Below, piece after piece: positions 58,474 to 64,000 of a DNA stretch of 64,000 nt (position 1 is the first letter of the stretch; each line of letters starts with the position of its first letter). A model generated the notes under the pieces. The model did not search any database. It was not told the DNA's origin and saw only the letters and a program-made list of their open reading frames with translations. The stretch is from Streptomyces sp. CC208A. Lineage in GTDB: Bacteria > Actinomycetota > Actinomycetes > Streptomycetales > Streptomycetaceae. Both the position numbers and the translations under genes were made by a program. The stretch spans positions 124,001 to 188,000 of the forward strand of contig NZ_JASCXN010000010.1 in assembly GCF_030010625.1 (NCBI RefSeq), written 5' to 3'.

Positions 58474-59259
58474 TCAGATGCCCTGCCAGGAGGGCTTGTT
58501 CGCGTAGGTGTGGCGGAAGTAGTCCGCGAGCTTCAGCTTGGAGGCGGCGGCCTCGTCCACGACCACGGTGGCGTGCGGGTGGAGCTGGAGCGCGGAGGCC
58601 GGTACGAGCGCCGCCACCGGGCCCTCGACGGTCTGCGCGACGGCCTCGGCCTTGCCCTCGCCGGTGGCGAGCAGCACCAGGTGGCGGGCCTCCAGGATGG
58701 TGCCGATGCCCTGGGTGATGACGTGGTGCGGGACCTGCTCGATGTCGTCGTCGAAGAAGCGCGCGTTGTCGATCCGGGTCTGCTCGGTGAGCGTCTTGAT
58801 CCGGGTGCGGGAGGCGAGCGAGGAGCACGGCTCGTTGAAGCCGATGTGCCCGTCGGTGCCGATGCCGAGGATCTGGAGGTCCACGCCGCCGGCCTCGGCG
58901 AGCGCCCTGTCGTACGCCTCGCAGGCCGCCTGGACGTCCTCGGCGGAGCCGTCCGGGCCCATGAAGTGGTCCTCGGGAAGCCCGAGCGGCTCCACGACCT
59001 GTCGCAGGACGGTCGAGCGGTACGACTCCGGGTGCCCGGCGGGCAGCCCCACGTACTCGTCCAGCTGGGCGATGCGGGCCCGCGAGGCGTCCACGGAACC
59101 GGCGCGGACCCGGGCGATCAGGGCGTCGTAGATCGGGATCGGGGTCGAGCCCGTGGCCACGCCGAGCAGCGCGTCGGGCTTGCGGCGCAGGAGGCCGGCG
59201 ATGCCGTCCGCGATGAGCTCGCCGCCCGCCTTGGCGTCCTTGACGATGACAACTTCCAC
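58474..59259 (-). CDS. nagB: NagB, glucosamine-6-phosphate deaminase
   Basis: Converts glucosamine-6-phosphate, the DasR effector, to fructose-6-phosphate and ammonia. 261 residues from GTG 59259 (VEVVIVKDAKAGGELIADG). Active-site elements: LLGVATGSTPIPIYDAL (phosphate loop), QLDEYVGLP (catalytic Asp) and LGIGTDGHIGFNEP (Asp-His-Glu). A dre operator lies 41 bp upstream, so DasR and its ligand-removing enzyme form a feedback loop. Confidence 0.96.
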   Translation of the reverse strand: MEVVIVKDAKAGGELIADGIAGLLRRKPDALLGVATGSTPIPIYDALIARVRAGSVDASRARIAQLDEYVGLPAGHPESYRSTVLRQVVEPLGLPEDHFMGPDGSAEDVQAACEAYDRALAEAGGVDLQILGIGTDGHIGFNEPCSSLASRTRIKTLTEQTRIDNARFFDDDIEQVPHHVITQGIGTILEARHLVLLATGEGKAEAVAQTVEGPVAALVPASALQLHPHATVVVDEAAASKLKLADYFRHTYANKPSWQGI

Positions 59260-59299
59260 GCTGTGCCTGCCGATCTGGTGAGGGGCTGGGGGAGGGCCA

Positions 59300-59315
59300 T
59301 GTGGTATAGACCAAT
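59300..59315 (-). promoter_or_regulatory. dre site upstream of nagB
   Basis: TGTGGTATAGACCAAT, 13 of 16 consensus positions, 41 bp upstream of the nagB start. NagB is an established DasR target in Streptomyces. Confidence 0.88.
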
Positions 59316-59438
59316 CAAGCCCCAAATCTAGCAGAGGGACCCCCTTCTTCTCATGCCGTTCCGCCCCCCGGACGGTCCACGCCTCCCGGCCTCTTCATGG
59401 TCGGCCGCGCGTCATCCGCCGGCCACTCGGGCCCTGTC

Positions 59439-59547
59439 GGGGAGGGGGGGGGATCTTCGGGCAAGGGCTCCGGAAAAGGGGGAGGGGGTCTCCGGGGAAG
59501 GGTCCCGGAGAGGGGGAGGGGGATCTCCGGGGAAGACCCCCGGAAAA
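59439..59547. repeat. Three imperfect 34-39 bp tandem repeats
   Basis: Each unit opens GGGGGAGGGGG, then TCTCCGGGGAAG or a variant, then CCGGA(A/G)A. Units at 59439, 59478 and 59512. Purine-strand asymmetry is very strong. Confidence 0.8.
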
Positions 59548-59739
59548 GACCGCGGGCCGCGGCGCCTGGCGGGACCCTCAACCCGCCCGGCACCGCAGCC
59601 CGGGTATGCCCGGCCGGGGGTGTGCGGTCCCTCGGCCGTGAAGGGAGGTCTCGGCGCAGTCAGGGCAGAGAGCGCCGGGTACCTCGTCCGTCCTCCTGTG
59701 CGGGGAGGGCGGAGGCTCTGTGAAATTCGATGCGTTCAT

Positions 59740-59755
59740 TGTGGACTAGACCATT
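59740..59755 (+). promoter_or_regulatory. DasR-like operator upstream of pdtaS
   Basis: TGTGGACTAGACCATT, 13 of 16 positions. Its reverse complement contains TGGTCTAGTCCA, the same variant core as the AKR-promoter site at 40951. It lies 107 bp before pdtaS. Confidence 0.65.
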
Positions 59756-59862
59756 CTTGTCTGTCCATCCATCTGAACGCGGTGTTTCCGGGCCCATCCT
59801 CCAACACGAAGCCCCGGAGATCCAGGTTCACCGGCTGTTAATTCCGCGGGTACGCTCGCACC

Positions 59863-61338
59863 GTGCCCTCCATGAACGACCTCGTCCGCCAGCACACCGC
59901 CCTGAGCGACTCCGACCTGGAGTGGCTCCACCTGCTGGTGTCGGAGTGGCAGCTGCTCTCCGACCTCTCCTTCGCCGACCTCGTCCTGTGGGTCCCCACC
60001 CTCGACGGTACCCGGTACGTCTCCGTCGCCCAGATGCGGCCGAACACCGGACCCACCTCCTACCAGGACGACATGGTCGGCCACCTGGTCCCGCGCGGCC
60101 GCCGCCCGCTCCTGGACGCGGCCCTCGACGAGGGGCGGATCGTCCGCGAGGGCGACCCCGAGTGGCGCGAGGAGGTCCCGGTCCGGGTCGAGTCCATCCC
60201 GGTCCGCCGTGACGGCCGGGTTCTGGGCGTGATCGCCCGGAACACCAACCTGCTGACCGTCCGCACCCCCTCCCGCCTCGAACTCACCTACCTCCAGTCG
60301 GCCTCCGACCTCGCCCAGATGATCGCGGCCGGCTCCTTCCCCTACCCCGGCGAGCAGTCCGACATGGACTCCCTGCCGCGCGCGGGCGACGGCCTGGTCC
60401 GCCTGGACGCCGAGGGCTTCGTCCAGTACGCCTCGCCCAACGCCCTCTCCGCGTACCACCGGCTCGGCCTCGCCGCCGACCTGGTCGGCCAGCACCTCGG
60501 CCAGATCACCGCCGACCTGGCCCCCTCCCGCGGCCCGGTCGACGAGGCCCTGGTCAAACTCGCCTCCGGCTACGCCCCCCGGAACTTCGAGGTGGAGGGC
60601 AGCGGCGGGGTGATCCAGCTGCGGGCCATCCCGCTCAAGCCCAAGGGCAGCCGGATCGGCTCCCTGGTCCTGCTCCGGGACGTCACCGAACTGCGCCGCC
60701 GCGAGCGCGAGTTGATCACCAAGGACGCCACCATCCGGGAGATCCACCACCGGGTGAAGAACAACCTCCAGACGGTGGCGGCCCTGTTGCGTCTCCAGGC
60801 CCGCCGGATGGACTCCGACCGCGGCCGAGAGGCCCTCAACGAGGCGGTCCGGCGCGTCGGTTCGATCGCCATCGTCCATGAGACGCTGTCCCAGAACCTG
60901 GACGAGCGGGTCGAGTTCGACGAGATCGCCGACCGGGTGATCGCGATGGTCGCCGAGATCTCCCCGGGCAAGGTCACCTGCCGGCGCAACGGCCGCTTCG
61001 GCATCCTGGACGCCGAGGTCGCCACCCCGCTCTCCATGGTCCTCACCGAGGTCCTGCAGAACGCCCTGGAACACGCCTTCGCCCCCGGCGAGCACGGAAC
61101 GGTCGAGGTCAGCGCGGTCCGCGGCGAGCCCCGCGCCGACGCGCGGCTCCTCATCACCGTCCGGGACGACGGCCGCGGCCTGCCCGAGGGCTTCGACCCG
61201 CAGAAGGCCGGCAACCTCGGCCTCCAGATCGTACGGACCCTGGTGGAAGGGGAGTTGGGCGGCACCTTCGACATGCGACCGGGCCCCGAGGGCGGCACGA
61301 AGGTGGTCCTGGACATCCCGGTCCGCCCGCAGAAGTGA
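59863..61338 (+). CDS. pdtaS: PdtaS-type soluble sensor histidine kinase
   Basis: 491 residues from GTG 59863 (ATG 59872 alternative). GAF-like domain (VSEWQLLSDLSFADLVLWVP), PAS domain (VRLDAEGFVQYASPNALSAYHRLGL), the HisKA_2 dimerisation helix EIHHRVKNNLQTVAALLRLQ with the phospho-His near residue 294, and HATPase_c (LTEVLQNALEHAF, DDGRGLPEGF, GNLGLQIVRTLV). No membrane segments. Near-identical H-box and domain order to M. tuberculosis PdtaS, which signals to the RNA-binding ANTAR regulator PdtaR and senses Cu/NO or c-di-GMP. The neighbour wblE (whiB1) is also conserved. Confidence 0.93.
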   Translation: MPSMNDLVRQHTALSDSDLEWLHLLVSEWQLLSDLSFADLVLWVPTLDGTRYVSVAQMRPNTGPTSYQDDMVGHLVPRGRRPLLDAALDEGRIVREGDPEWREEVPVRVESIPVRRDGRVLGVIARNTNLLTVRTPSRLELTYLQSASDLAQMIAAGSFPYPGEQSDMDSLPRAGDGLVRLDAEGFVQYASPNALSAYHRLGLAADLVGQHLGQITADLAPSRGPVDEALVKLASGYAPRNFEVEGSGGVIQLRAIPLKPKGSRIGSLVLLRDVTELRRRERELITKDATIREIHHRVKNNLQTVAALLRLQARRMDSDRGREALNEAVRRVGSIAIVHETLSQNLDERVEFDEIADRVIAMVAEISPGKVTCRRNGRFGILDAEVATPLSMVLTEVLQNALEHAFAPGEHGTVEVSAVRGEPRADARLLITVRDDGRGLPEGFDPQKAGNLGLQIVRTLVEGELGGTFDMRPGPEGGTKVVLDIPVRPQK

Positions 61339-61390
61339 CGCGAGAGGCGGCGAGCGAGGTGACGCGCGTCGCGCGGTGACACACAGCAGC

Positions 61391-61423
61391 GAGCCCCGGA
61401 CCGACGTACTCGGTCCGGGGCTC
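61391..61423. terminator. Bidirectional terminator between pdtaS and wblE
   Basis: A perfect 14-bp stem GAGCCCCGGACCGA / TCGGTCCGGGGCTC with a CGTAC loop. Confidence 0.92.
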
Positions 61424-61533
61424 GAATGCTGTGGGGTACTGCTGTGGTGCTTGACTGCTGCGCGCTGCGGCTCGGGGGGGCGGTGAATGCGTACACGGTG
61501 TACGCGCCGCGGACCTCAGGCTGTGCAGGTGGC

Positions 61534-61791
61534 TCAGGCGCTGGCGTTGCGCGCCCGGTTGCGGGCGGCGCGGCGCTTCATCGCGCGGCGCTCGTCCTCG
61601 CTGAGGCCACCCCAGACGCCGGAGTCCTGGCCGGACTCGAGCGCCCACTGCAGGCACTGCTCCATGACGGGGCAGCGGCGGCAGACGGCCTTGGCTTCCT
61701 CGATCTGCAGCAGCGCAGGACCGGTGTTGCCGATGGGGAAGAACAGCTCGGGGTCTTCCTCACGACAAACGGCGTTGTGACGCCAGTCCAT
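61534..61791 (-). CDS. wblE: WblE, WhiB1-type iron-sulfur transcription factor
   Basis: 85 residues from ATG 61791. The 4Fe-4S ligands Cys9, Cys37, Cys40 and Cys46 sit at exactly the WhiB1 positions; GVWGGLSEDERR is the Wbl turn and the basic tail RRAMKRRAARNRARN binds DNA. WhiB1 orthologues are essential, NO-sensitive partners of the primary sigma factor. The longer frame to 61848 is rejected because MDWRHNAVC is the family start. It converges with pdtaS. Confidence 0.96.
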   Translation of the reverse strand: MDWRHNAVCREEDPELFFPIGNTGPALLQIEEAKAVCRRCPVMEQCLQWALESGQDSGVWGGLSEDERRAMKRRAARNRARNASA

Positions 61792-62108
61792 GGCTGCTAC
61801 CTCTCTCGGTGTTACGTGCGAATTGCTTGTGAATGTGAACGCTTTCACGAATCCCTCAACAAGTGAAGGGCCGACTGCCGGATGAACCGGTGTGGTCCTT
61901 GGTGTGAGGAGGGGTTCTGGCTCTCAGTGGAGGCCGGTCTTGCGGGCCGTCCCGATCGCCAAGAAGAGACTCGCAAACCTCGGCAGCGGATACAACCCCT
62001 TCCGGAAAGTTTTTTTTGATTCCTCGGTGTCGGCTAGGTCACAGCCGTACTTCTAAGGGGTGGATGCGCGCCTAAACGTTCGAGTGCAAGGACTTTGGGC
62101 CCTTCCGC
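61792..62108. other. wblE upstream region
   Basis: No gene is visible. It carries a CRP-like palindrome (61834-61849) and a T8 run (62010-62017; A8 on the wblE strand), rare in this GC-rich sequence, plus the wblE promoter. Confidence 0.6.
61834..61849 (-). promoter_or_regulatory. CRP-like site in the wblE upstream region
   Basis: TGTGA-ACGCTT-TCACG closely follows the CRP pattern TGTGA-N6-TCACA, 43 bp before the wblE start. In M. tuberculosis the orthologous whiB1 gene is controlled by the cAMP receptor protein. Confidence 0.6.
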
Positions 62109-63077
62109 TCACACAATCACACGCAGTGCACGGCGTACGCCTGTGAACGTCACGCTCGTACGCAGTCCGAGGTGGTCTCCGTCCATCTGGAGCGGGAGGG
62201 GAACCTTCGAATGCAAGGTGAAGTCGGTCAGGTCGTGCAGAGCCGTGGCGTGCTTGCCGCGGGGGCCCCGTTCGGGGCTGGAAGTGAGCAGCTGGGTGGC
62301 GTACCGGGCCACCGCCGGGGTGGAGAGCCGGCTCAGTCCGAGGACGTCGAGCGCGGTCTCGAAGGACGCCTCCGGGGACGCGTACACCGGGCGATTGCCC
62401 AGGTAGGTCCAGGGGGAGGTGTTGCAGATTATGGAGAGGACGAGATCCTGGACCGGCTCGGCGCCGGGCCGCTCCAGGGTGATCGTCCCGTGCCTCCGGT
62501 GCGGCTCCTCCAGGAACTGGCGCAGCACCTGGCGCAGATAGAGCGCATGGGTGGACCGCTTGCCGCGCTCGCGCTGCTGTTCGACCCGGCCGATCACGCT
62601 CGCGTCGAAGCCGAGCCCGGCGCAGAAGGTGAACCAGCGGGGCGGCACCTCCTCGTCCGGGGTGCCCGGCGTCCCCGAGGCGAGCCCGAGGCTCACCGTC
62701 CGGGCGCTCCGCTCGCGCAGCGCGTCAAGGAGGGCGCCGGTCGCCTCCACGGCGTCGTTCGGCAGCCCGAGCGCGCGGGCGAAGACATTGGTCGAACCGC
62801 CCGGCACGACCGCGAGCCCCGGCAGCCGGTCCGGATCGGGCCCGTCGTGCAGCAGCCCGTTCACGACCTCGTTCACGGTGCCGTCGCCGCCGAGGGCGAC
62901 GACCAGATCGATCTCCCCGGACTCGGCGGCCCGCCGCCCGAGGTCCCGTGCGTGCCCCCGGTACTCGGTGCTGACGGCCTCCAGCTTCATCTCGCTCGCC
63001 AGCGCGTGGATCAGCACGTCACGGGTGCGGGCACTGGTGGTGGTGGCTGCCGGGTTGACCACGAGAAGTGCGCGCAT
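62109..63077 (-). CDS. Diacylglycerol/lipid kinase family protein
   Basis: 322 residues. The DAGK catalytic core: LLVVNPAATTTSAR, LVVALGGDGTVNEVVNGLL (GGDGT), LAVVPGGSTNVFARALGLP (PxGxxNxFA) and a C-terminal beta domain with PLPLQMDGDHLG. YegS/DgkB-like fold, probably phosphorylating diacylglycerol or another lipid at the membrane surface. ATG 63077 gives MRALLVVNPA, the standard start; the longer upstream frame is tandem-repeat translation. Confidence 0.9.
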   Translation of the reverse strand: MRALLVVNPAATTTSARTRDVLIHALASEMKLEAVSTEYRGHARDLGRRAAESGEIDLVVALGGDGTVNEVVNGLLHDGPDPDRLPGLAVVPGGSTNVFARALGLPNDAVEATGALLDALRERSARTVSLGLASGTPGTPDEEVPPRWFTFCAGLGFDASVIGRVEQQRERGKRSTHALYLRQVLRQFLEEPHRRHGTITLERPGAEPVQDLVLSIICNTSPWTYLGNRPVYASPEASFETALDVLGLSRLSTPAVARYATQLLTSSPERGPRGKHATALHDLTDFTLHSKVPLPLQMDGDHLGLRTSVTFTGVRRALRVIV

Positions 63078-63132
63078 GCCCGCCAGCGTACCTACCCGGC
63101 GGTACCGATCCCAGCCCGCCCGCCCCCACCGG

Positions 63133-63228
63133 CCCCTGGCCCGGTCCCCTGGTCCGGTCCCCTGACCCGGTCCCCTGACCCGGTCCCCTGACCCGGTCCC
63201 CTGGTCCGGTCCCCCGGCCCGGCCTCCG
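63133..63228. repeat. 13-bp tandem repeat upstream of the lipid kinase gene
   Basis: About six units of GGTCCCCTGACCC (variants GGTCCCCTGGTCC). Together with the flanking sequence it fills most of the 255 bp between divergent genes. Confidence 0.85.
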
Positions 63229-63332
63229 GTTCTGCGCCTCGGCCCCGTCGGTCCTGCGTCTCGCTTCCGTGCCCCGCCCCCCGTCGGCCCTGGCTCCCCG
63301 CCTCCCCGGGCGTCCCCGTTACGCTGCCCCTC

Positions 63333-63746
63333 ATGAGCAGTACGGAGCAGACCCCCCGTCCCACCCGCCTGGCCGTCGCCGCGGGGGTGGCACTCGTCGA
63401 GGCCCTCGGGCTTCTCGTGGGTGGTGTCTACATGCTGGTGAGGGTGCTCACCGACGGGGGCGGGGACCTGACGGGCGGGGTGACCCTCGGGGTGACCGTG
63501 CTGGCGCTCGGACTGATCCCGCTCGCCGCCGCCCGCGGCCTGTGGCGGATGCGCTCCTGGAGCCGGGGCCCGGCCGTGATCACCCAGATCCTCGCCCTCC
63601 CGGTCGCCTGGCAGATGCTCCAGAGCGAGGGAGTGATCCCCTACGGCATCGCGCTCGCCGTGCTCGCCGTGACCGGGCTCGTCCTCCTGGTGAACCCGGC
63701 CACGACCGAGGCGCTCGGCATCCGGCGCCCGGGCCAGGAGAGCTGA
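63333..63746 (+). CDS. Four-helix integral membrane protein
   Basis: 137 residues with four hydrophobic helices (LAVAAGVALVEALGLLVGGVYML; GVTLGVTVLALGLIPLAAA; AVITQILALPVAWQML; GIALAVLAVTGLVLLVNP) separated by short loops; RGLWRMRSWSRGP is the positive cytoplasmic loop. Both termini are predicted inside. Conserved type in Streptomyces, no function known to me. Divergent from the lipid kinase gene and convergent with the sigma-factor gene. Confidence 0.82.
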   Translation: MSSTEQTPRPTRLAVAAGVALVEALGLLVGGVYMLVRVLTDGGGDLTGGVTLGVTVLALGLIPLAAARGLWRMRSWSRGPAVITQILALPVAWQMLQSEGVIPYGIALAVLAVTGLVLLVNPATTEALGIRRPGQES

Positions 63747-63775
63747 CCCCGGCACCCCGGCGATCCGGGCCCGCC

Positions 63776-64000
63776 TCACTCCTCCACGAGGAGCTTCTCC
63801 CGCAGCTGCGCCAGGGTCCTGGCGAGCAGCCGGGAGACGTGCATCTGCGAGATGCCGACCTCCTGCGCGATCTGTGACTGGGTCATGTTCCCGAAGAAGC
63901 GCAGCAGCAGGATCCGCTTCTCCCGCGGCGGCAGGTCCTCCAGGAGCGGCTTGAGCGACTCCCGGTACTCGACCCCCTCCAGGGCCTCGTCCTCCGCCCC
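63776..64000 (-). CDS. sigH: SigB/SigF-family sigma factor, C-terminal part (probably sigH)
   Basis: The last 74 codons before the stop. Region 4 is clear: [58 protein letters not shown], with the HTH at [20 protein letters not shown], characteristic of stress-response sigma factors controlled by anti-sigma kinases. The N-terminal part lies beyond the window. Gene order (wblE, lipid kinase, membrane protein) suggests sigH of S. coelicolor; this rests on recalled synteny. Confidence 0.8.
   Translation of the reverse strand, partial: GAEDEALEGVEYRESLKPLLEDLPPREKRILLLRFFGNMTQSQIAQEVGISQMHVSRLLARTLAQLREKLLVEE

Larger units (their letters stand above)
59260..59862. other. Non-coding interval between nagB and pdtaS
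   Basis: No gene is supported. It contains a dre site for nagB (59300), a GC-rich tandem repeat (59439-59547) and a dre-like site nearer pdtaS (59740). Apparent frames here are repeat translations. Confidence 0.7.

Noticed and set aside
59351..59723. Pro- or Gly-rich small proteins in the nagB-pdtaS gap
   Set aside because: They arise from the tandem repeat in several frames and lack ribosome-binding sites.
62010..62017. T8 run as an intrinsic terminator for a plus-strand gene
   Set aside because: No plus-strand gene ends nearby and no GC-rich stem precedes it. It lies in the wblE promoter region.

Overview
The window is chromosomal DNA of a Streptomyces or very close actinomycete. It is extremely GC-rich, uses many GTG and TTG starts, and carries hallmark genes: sigR-rsrA, dasR-dasABCD-nagB, pdtaS-wblE, and B12-riboswitch-controlled nrdAB. 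From memory, the backbone gene order matches the S. coelicolor SCO52xx region. That comparison is recollection; no search was run.

Layout. 1-8.3 kb: housekeeping genes, namely a DUF2342 metalloprotease, an SDR protein, moaE, a PDZ/Lon-like secreted protease, a PPA1309 protein and a UPF0182 membrane protein. 8.3-10.9 kb: two identical initiator tRNA genes on either side of a Sel1-repeat gene. 10.9-13.8 kb: a Fur-family regulator, a CBS protein, hisN and a TetR regulator. 13.9-20.6 kb: a 2130-residue RHS/YD-repeat surface protein with an unrecognised C-terminal tip and a small membrane ORF behind it. 20.6-25.7 kb: SMR transporter, rsgA, aroA, M50 peptidase, an HMCES/YedK protein carrying an in-frame repeat insertion, and an alpha/beta hydrolase. 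25.7-31.6 kb: sigR with a clear autoregulatory promoter, rsrA with an unusual tail, a coupled HD-GYP and degenerate HD pair, a TPR protein and def. 31.6-32.9 kb: a decayed patch with a second def remnant and a DUF2809 gene interrupted by a stop codon.

32.9-41.9 kb: nrdAB behind a cobalamin riboswitch, a GNAT protein, a lipoprotein, a DUF3311/MctP carboxylate permease pair, and a LuxR-type regulator divergent from an aldo/keto reductase, with two DasR-like sites between them. 42-50.8 kb: an accessory block of two membrane-anchored EEP-family hydrolases flanking a tightly coupled operon of GT2, flippase-like protein, class III aminotransferase, epimerase, DPPR-synthase-like UbiA protein and a second GT2. 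It looks like a pathway for a polyprenyl-linked surface glycan or glycolipid that I cannot match to a described system. 50.9-52.2 kb: a SARP regulator behind a small secreted peptide and an orphan frame with no normal start codon. 52.5-59.3 kb: the complete chitobiose/GlcNAc regulon core (dasR, dasABC, dasD, nagB). 59.3-64 kb: pdtaS with its own DasR-like site, wblE with a CRP-like site, a lipid-kinase-like protein, a membrane protein, and the 3' end of a SigB-family sigma factor, probably sigH.

The window links several stress and nutrient controls: thiol-oxidative stress (SigR/RsrA), B12-dependent choice of ribonucleotide reductase, and aminosugar sensing by DasR. Six DasR-like operators are visible; three of them (two at the reductase, one at pdtaS) lie outside the usual das/nag targets. 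Short tandem repeats occupy many intergenic regions, and one dispersed palindromic element occurs both between genes and inside a coding sequence.
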